Positions 3,660 to 5,616 of a stretch of DNA of 5,616 nucleotides are shown here, in pieces. The position numbers and the translations under genes are program-made. The notes under the pieces are model-generated. The model was not told the DNA's origin and ran no database searches. It worked only from the letters and a program-made list of their open reading frames with translations. This DNA is from Bacillota bacterium (GTDB lineage: Bacteria; Bacillota; GCA-003054495; Carboxydocellales; JAJZTU01): the NCBI GenBank assembly GCA_021848765.1, contig JAJZTU010000226.1, forward strand, positions 1-5,616, read 5' to 3'. How positions within the stretch are numbered: the first letter of the stretch is position 1; every line of letters begins with the position of its first letter.

Positions 3660-5616
3660 TTACAGATTTAAGAAAGGAGCAATAATCAGGGAGATAGTAC
3701 CGGTAACCTTGATCAGTGCGTTTAAGGAAGGACCGGCGGTATCCTTAAAGGGATCACCTACAGTGTCACCAACAACGGCTGCCTTATGTGCATCAGTACC
3801 TTTACCACCGAGATTACCGGATTCAATGAACTTCTTGGCATTGTCCCAGGCCCCACCGGCGTTAGCCATGAAGATGGCCAAGAGCACACCGGATACAGTA
3901 GTACCGGCCAGCATCCCACCCAGAGACAGTGCACCAAGACCAAATCCTACAACCAGGGGAGTAAGCACAGCCAGCAATCCGGGAGCAATCATCTGCCTGA
4001 TAGCAGCCCGGGTACTGATGTCAACACAACGGGCATAGTCAGGTTTGGCTTTACCTTCCATCAGGCCGGGGATTTCCCGGAACTGGCGGCGAACCTCACC
4101 AATCATTTCAAAAGCGGCCTTACCAACAGCTTCCATGGCAAATGCACAGAAGAGGAAAGGAACGGTTGCACCGATAAACAAACCTACAACGATCTTAGGC
4201 GCCAAAAGGTTTAGGCTAAAGGCCAGACCGGGGTTAGCCGCCATGAATTTTTCAGCAAAGGCATTAAACAGAGCTAAAGCGGTCAGAGCAGCAGAACCGA
4301 TGGCAAATCCTTTAGCCACAGCAGCAGTGGTGTTACCAACAGCATCCAGCTTGTCGGTTTGCTTACGGACTTCGGGGCCAAGCTCAGCCATCTCCGCGAT
4401 ACCACCGGCATTGTCGGCAACAGGCCCGAAGGAATCAATGGCAACAACCATTCCGGCAGTACACAACATACCCATAGCGGCCATGGCAATACCATAGATA
4501 CCGGCGAAATAGTAGGAAAGCATGGTTGCACTAAGGATAACGATAATGGGACCGGCCGTACTGCGTAGCCCGACGGCAAGACCACTGATGATATTAGTAG
4601 CAGGACCGGTAAGAGACGCTTCGGCGATCTTCTGAGCCGGAGGCTTTAGGTTAGAAGTATAATATTCGGTGATAAAACCAATTGCCACGTTAACAATTAA
4701 ACCACTCACGATAGAAATGAAAACTCCCATTGCAAACTTGGGATCCGCGGCACCGAAAAACTGGTTAGCGGCAAACCAGGCGCCGACGGCAGTAATGATG
4801 TTGGTTCCCCACAAACCTTTATTCAAAGCTGCTTGGGGGTTACCGTCAGGAGCCATACGCACAAAGAAACTGGCTATAATAGAAGCAACTAAACCGATAG
4901 CTCCAATCAGCAGGGGAAAGACTATTCCGGCCTGTTGAAGTTCGGCGGTCTTGAAAATAGTATGACCAATGAGCATAGCTGCAATGGTGGTAGCAGCATA
5001 GGACTCGTACAGGTCAGCACCCATACCGGCGGTGTCACCTACATTATCACCCACGTTGTCGGCGATAACCGCAGGGTTCCGGGGATCATCCTCAGGAATA
5101 CCTGCTTCTACTTTACCTACCAAGTCGGCTCCTACGTCAGCAGCCTTGGTATAAATACCCCCGCCAACCCGGGCAAACAATGCGATGGCACTGGCACCGA
5201 AAGCGAAAGGGTCAATATATTCAGGATTAGGGAATAAGAAATACAGTACAGCTACACCAAACAGACCTAGACCGGCAACGGACATTCCCATGACCGCACC
5301 GCCCCGGAAAGCAACACTCAAACCCTTGTCCAGACCCTGGATACAAGCCTGGGTAGTCCGGGCATTAGACTTGGTAGCAATCGTCATACCTACATAACCT
5401 GCAAGAGCGGAGAAAACAGCACCTACCAGGAACGCAATTGCAGCCATGTAAGTATGCTTAGAAAAAAATAAAGCCACAAAAATAATAGCGGTAAACGGAA
5501 TTAGTGTCCTATACTGGCGGTTAAGAAAAGCCATGGCTCCTTCAAAGATAGCCTGGGAAAGTTCCTTCATTCTCTCTGTTCCCTGGTCTTCCTTCAGCAC
5601 ACTCATGGCCAGATAG
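3660..5616 (-). CDS. hppA: K+-dependent-type membrane-bound pyrophosphatase (ion pump), 5' end outside window
   Basis: HppA couples hydrolysis of pyrophosphate to two phosphates to pumping of H+ or Na+ across the cytoplasmic membrane. Numbering from the in-frame Met at 5606 (648 residues), the active-site signatures are complete: DVGADLVGK at 157-165, PEDDPRNPAVIADNVGDNVGD at 171-191, DSFGPVADNAGG at 391-402, NAGGAWDNAKK at 582-592 and VGDTVGDPFKDTAGPSLN at 612-629. Many hydrophobic helices lie between them. GNTTAAVAKG (424-433) carries Ala at the two positions (A428, A431) where K+-independent pumps have Lys and Thr, so this belongs to the K+-dependent group. E201 in DLYES occupies the membrane glutamate position found in Na+ pumps, but some H+ pumps may share it, so the ion is not decided. 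The Met at 5606 is unlikely to be the start: no ribosome binding site precedes it, the frame stays open to the edge, and the family has a first membrane helix before this VLKEDQGTERMKEL segment. About 30 residues are probably missing. I see no damage. Confidence 0.96.
   Translation of the reverse strand, partial: YLAMSVLKEDQGTERMKELSQAIFEGAMAFLNRQYRTLIPFTAIIFVALFFSKHTYMAAIAFLVGAVFSALAGYVGMTIATKSNARTTQACIQGLDKGLSVAFRGGAVMGMSVAGLGLFGVAVLYFLFPNPEYIDPFAFGASAIALFARVGGGIYTKAADVGADLVGKVEAGIPEDDPRNPAVIADNVGDNVGDTAGMGADLYESYAATTIAAMLIGHTIFKTAELQQAGIVFPLLIGAIGLVASIIASFFVRMAPDGNPQAALNKGLWGTNIITAVGAWFAANQFFGAADPKFAMGVFISIVSGLIVNVAIGFITEYYTSNLKPPAQKIAEASLTGPATNIISGLAVGLRSTAGPIIVILSATMLSYYFAGIYGIAMAAMGMLCTAGMVVAIDSFGPVADNAGGIAEMAELGPEVRKQTDKLDAVGNTTAAVAKGFAIGSAALTALALFNAFAEKFMAANPGLAFSLNLLAPKIVVGLFIGATVPFLFCAFAMEAVGKAAFEMIGEVRRQFREIPGLMEGKAKPDYARCVDISTRAAIRQMIAPGLLAVLTPLVVGFGLGALSLGGMLAGTTVSGVLLAIFMANAGGAWDNAKKFIESGNLGGKGTDAHKAAVVGDTVGDPFKDTAGPSLNALIKVTGTISLIIAPFLNL

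Noticed and set aside
3709..5397. Several plus-strand and alternative-frame open frames within hppA, including minus-strand frames at 3758-3943 and 4283-4585
   Set aside because: All lie inside the intact hppA reading frame with full signature motifs. Their translations show composition typical of frame-shifted reading and match no family I know.

Overview
The window looks like chromosomal DNA from a spore-forming, anaerobic, clostridial-type Firmicute. A Desulfotomaculum/Pelotomaculum-like member of the Peptococcaceae is my best guess, made without any database search. The basis is a GerMN sporulation/germination lipoprotein, a secreted cell-wall amidase with SH3 and AMIN domains, a membrane pyrophosphatase of the K+-dependent type, strong AGGAGG-like ribosome binding sites, and promoter motifs that resemble sigma-H and Spo0A sites. 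Every gene I can support lies on the minus strand, so transcription runs from high to low coordinates.

Layout in the direction of transcription: (1) 5616-3660, hppA, a membrane-bound proton or sodium pumping pyrophosphatase whose first residues lie outside the window, followed by a strong intrinsic terminator at 3613-3648. (2) 3559-3368, a 63-residue 4-oxalocrotonate tautomerase-family protein. (3) 3275-2562, a GerMN-domain lipoprotein, separated from the tautomerase gene by a perfect 9-bp inverted repeat and followed by an intrinsic terminator at 2492-2530. (4) 2363-339, a large secreted N-acetylmuramoyl-L-alanine amidase, preceded by a candidate sigma-H promoter with an exact Spo0A-box core just upstream, and ending in three tandem 23-bp repeats that copy its last codons and stop. 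Its terminator is at 225-258. (5) 77-1, the first 25 codons of a GntR-type regulator, preceded by a second candidate sigma-H promoter and a 15-bp tandem repeat in the leader.

The terminators divide the window into at least four transcription units. The GerMN lipoprotein and the amidase are neighbours with related envelope/spore themes but appear to be transcribed separately. The pyrophosphatase and tautomerase look like unrelated metabolic neighbours. I see no mobile element, CRISPR array, RNA gene or defence system, and no convincing new multi-gene system. The points most worth a second look are the two matching sigma-H-like promoters, the triplicated amidase 3' end, and the direct repeats in the regulator leader.
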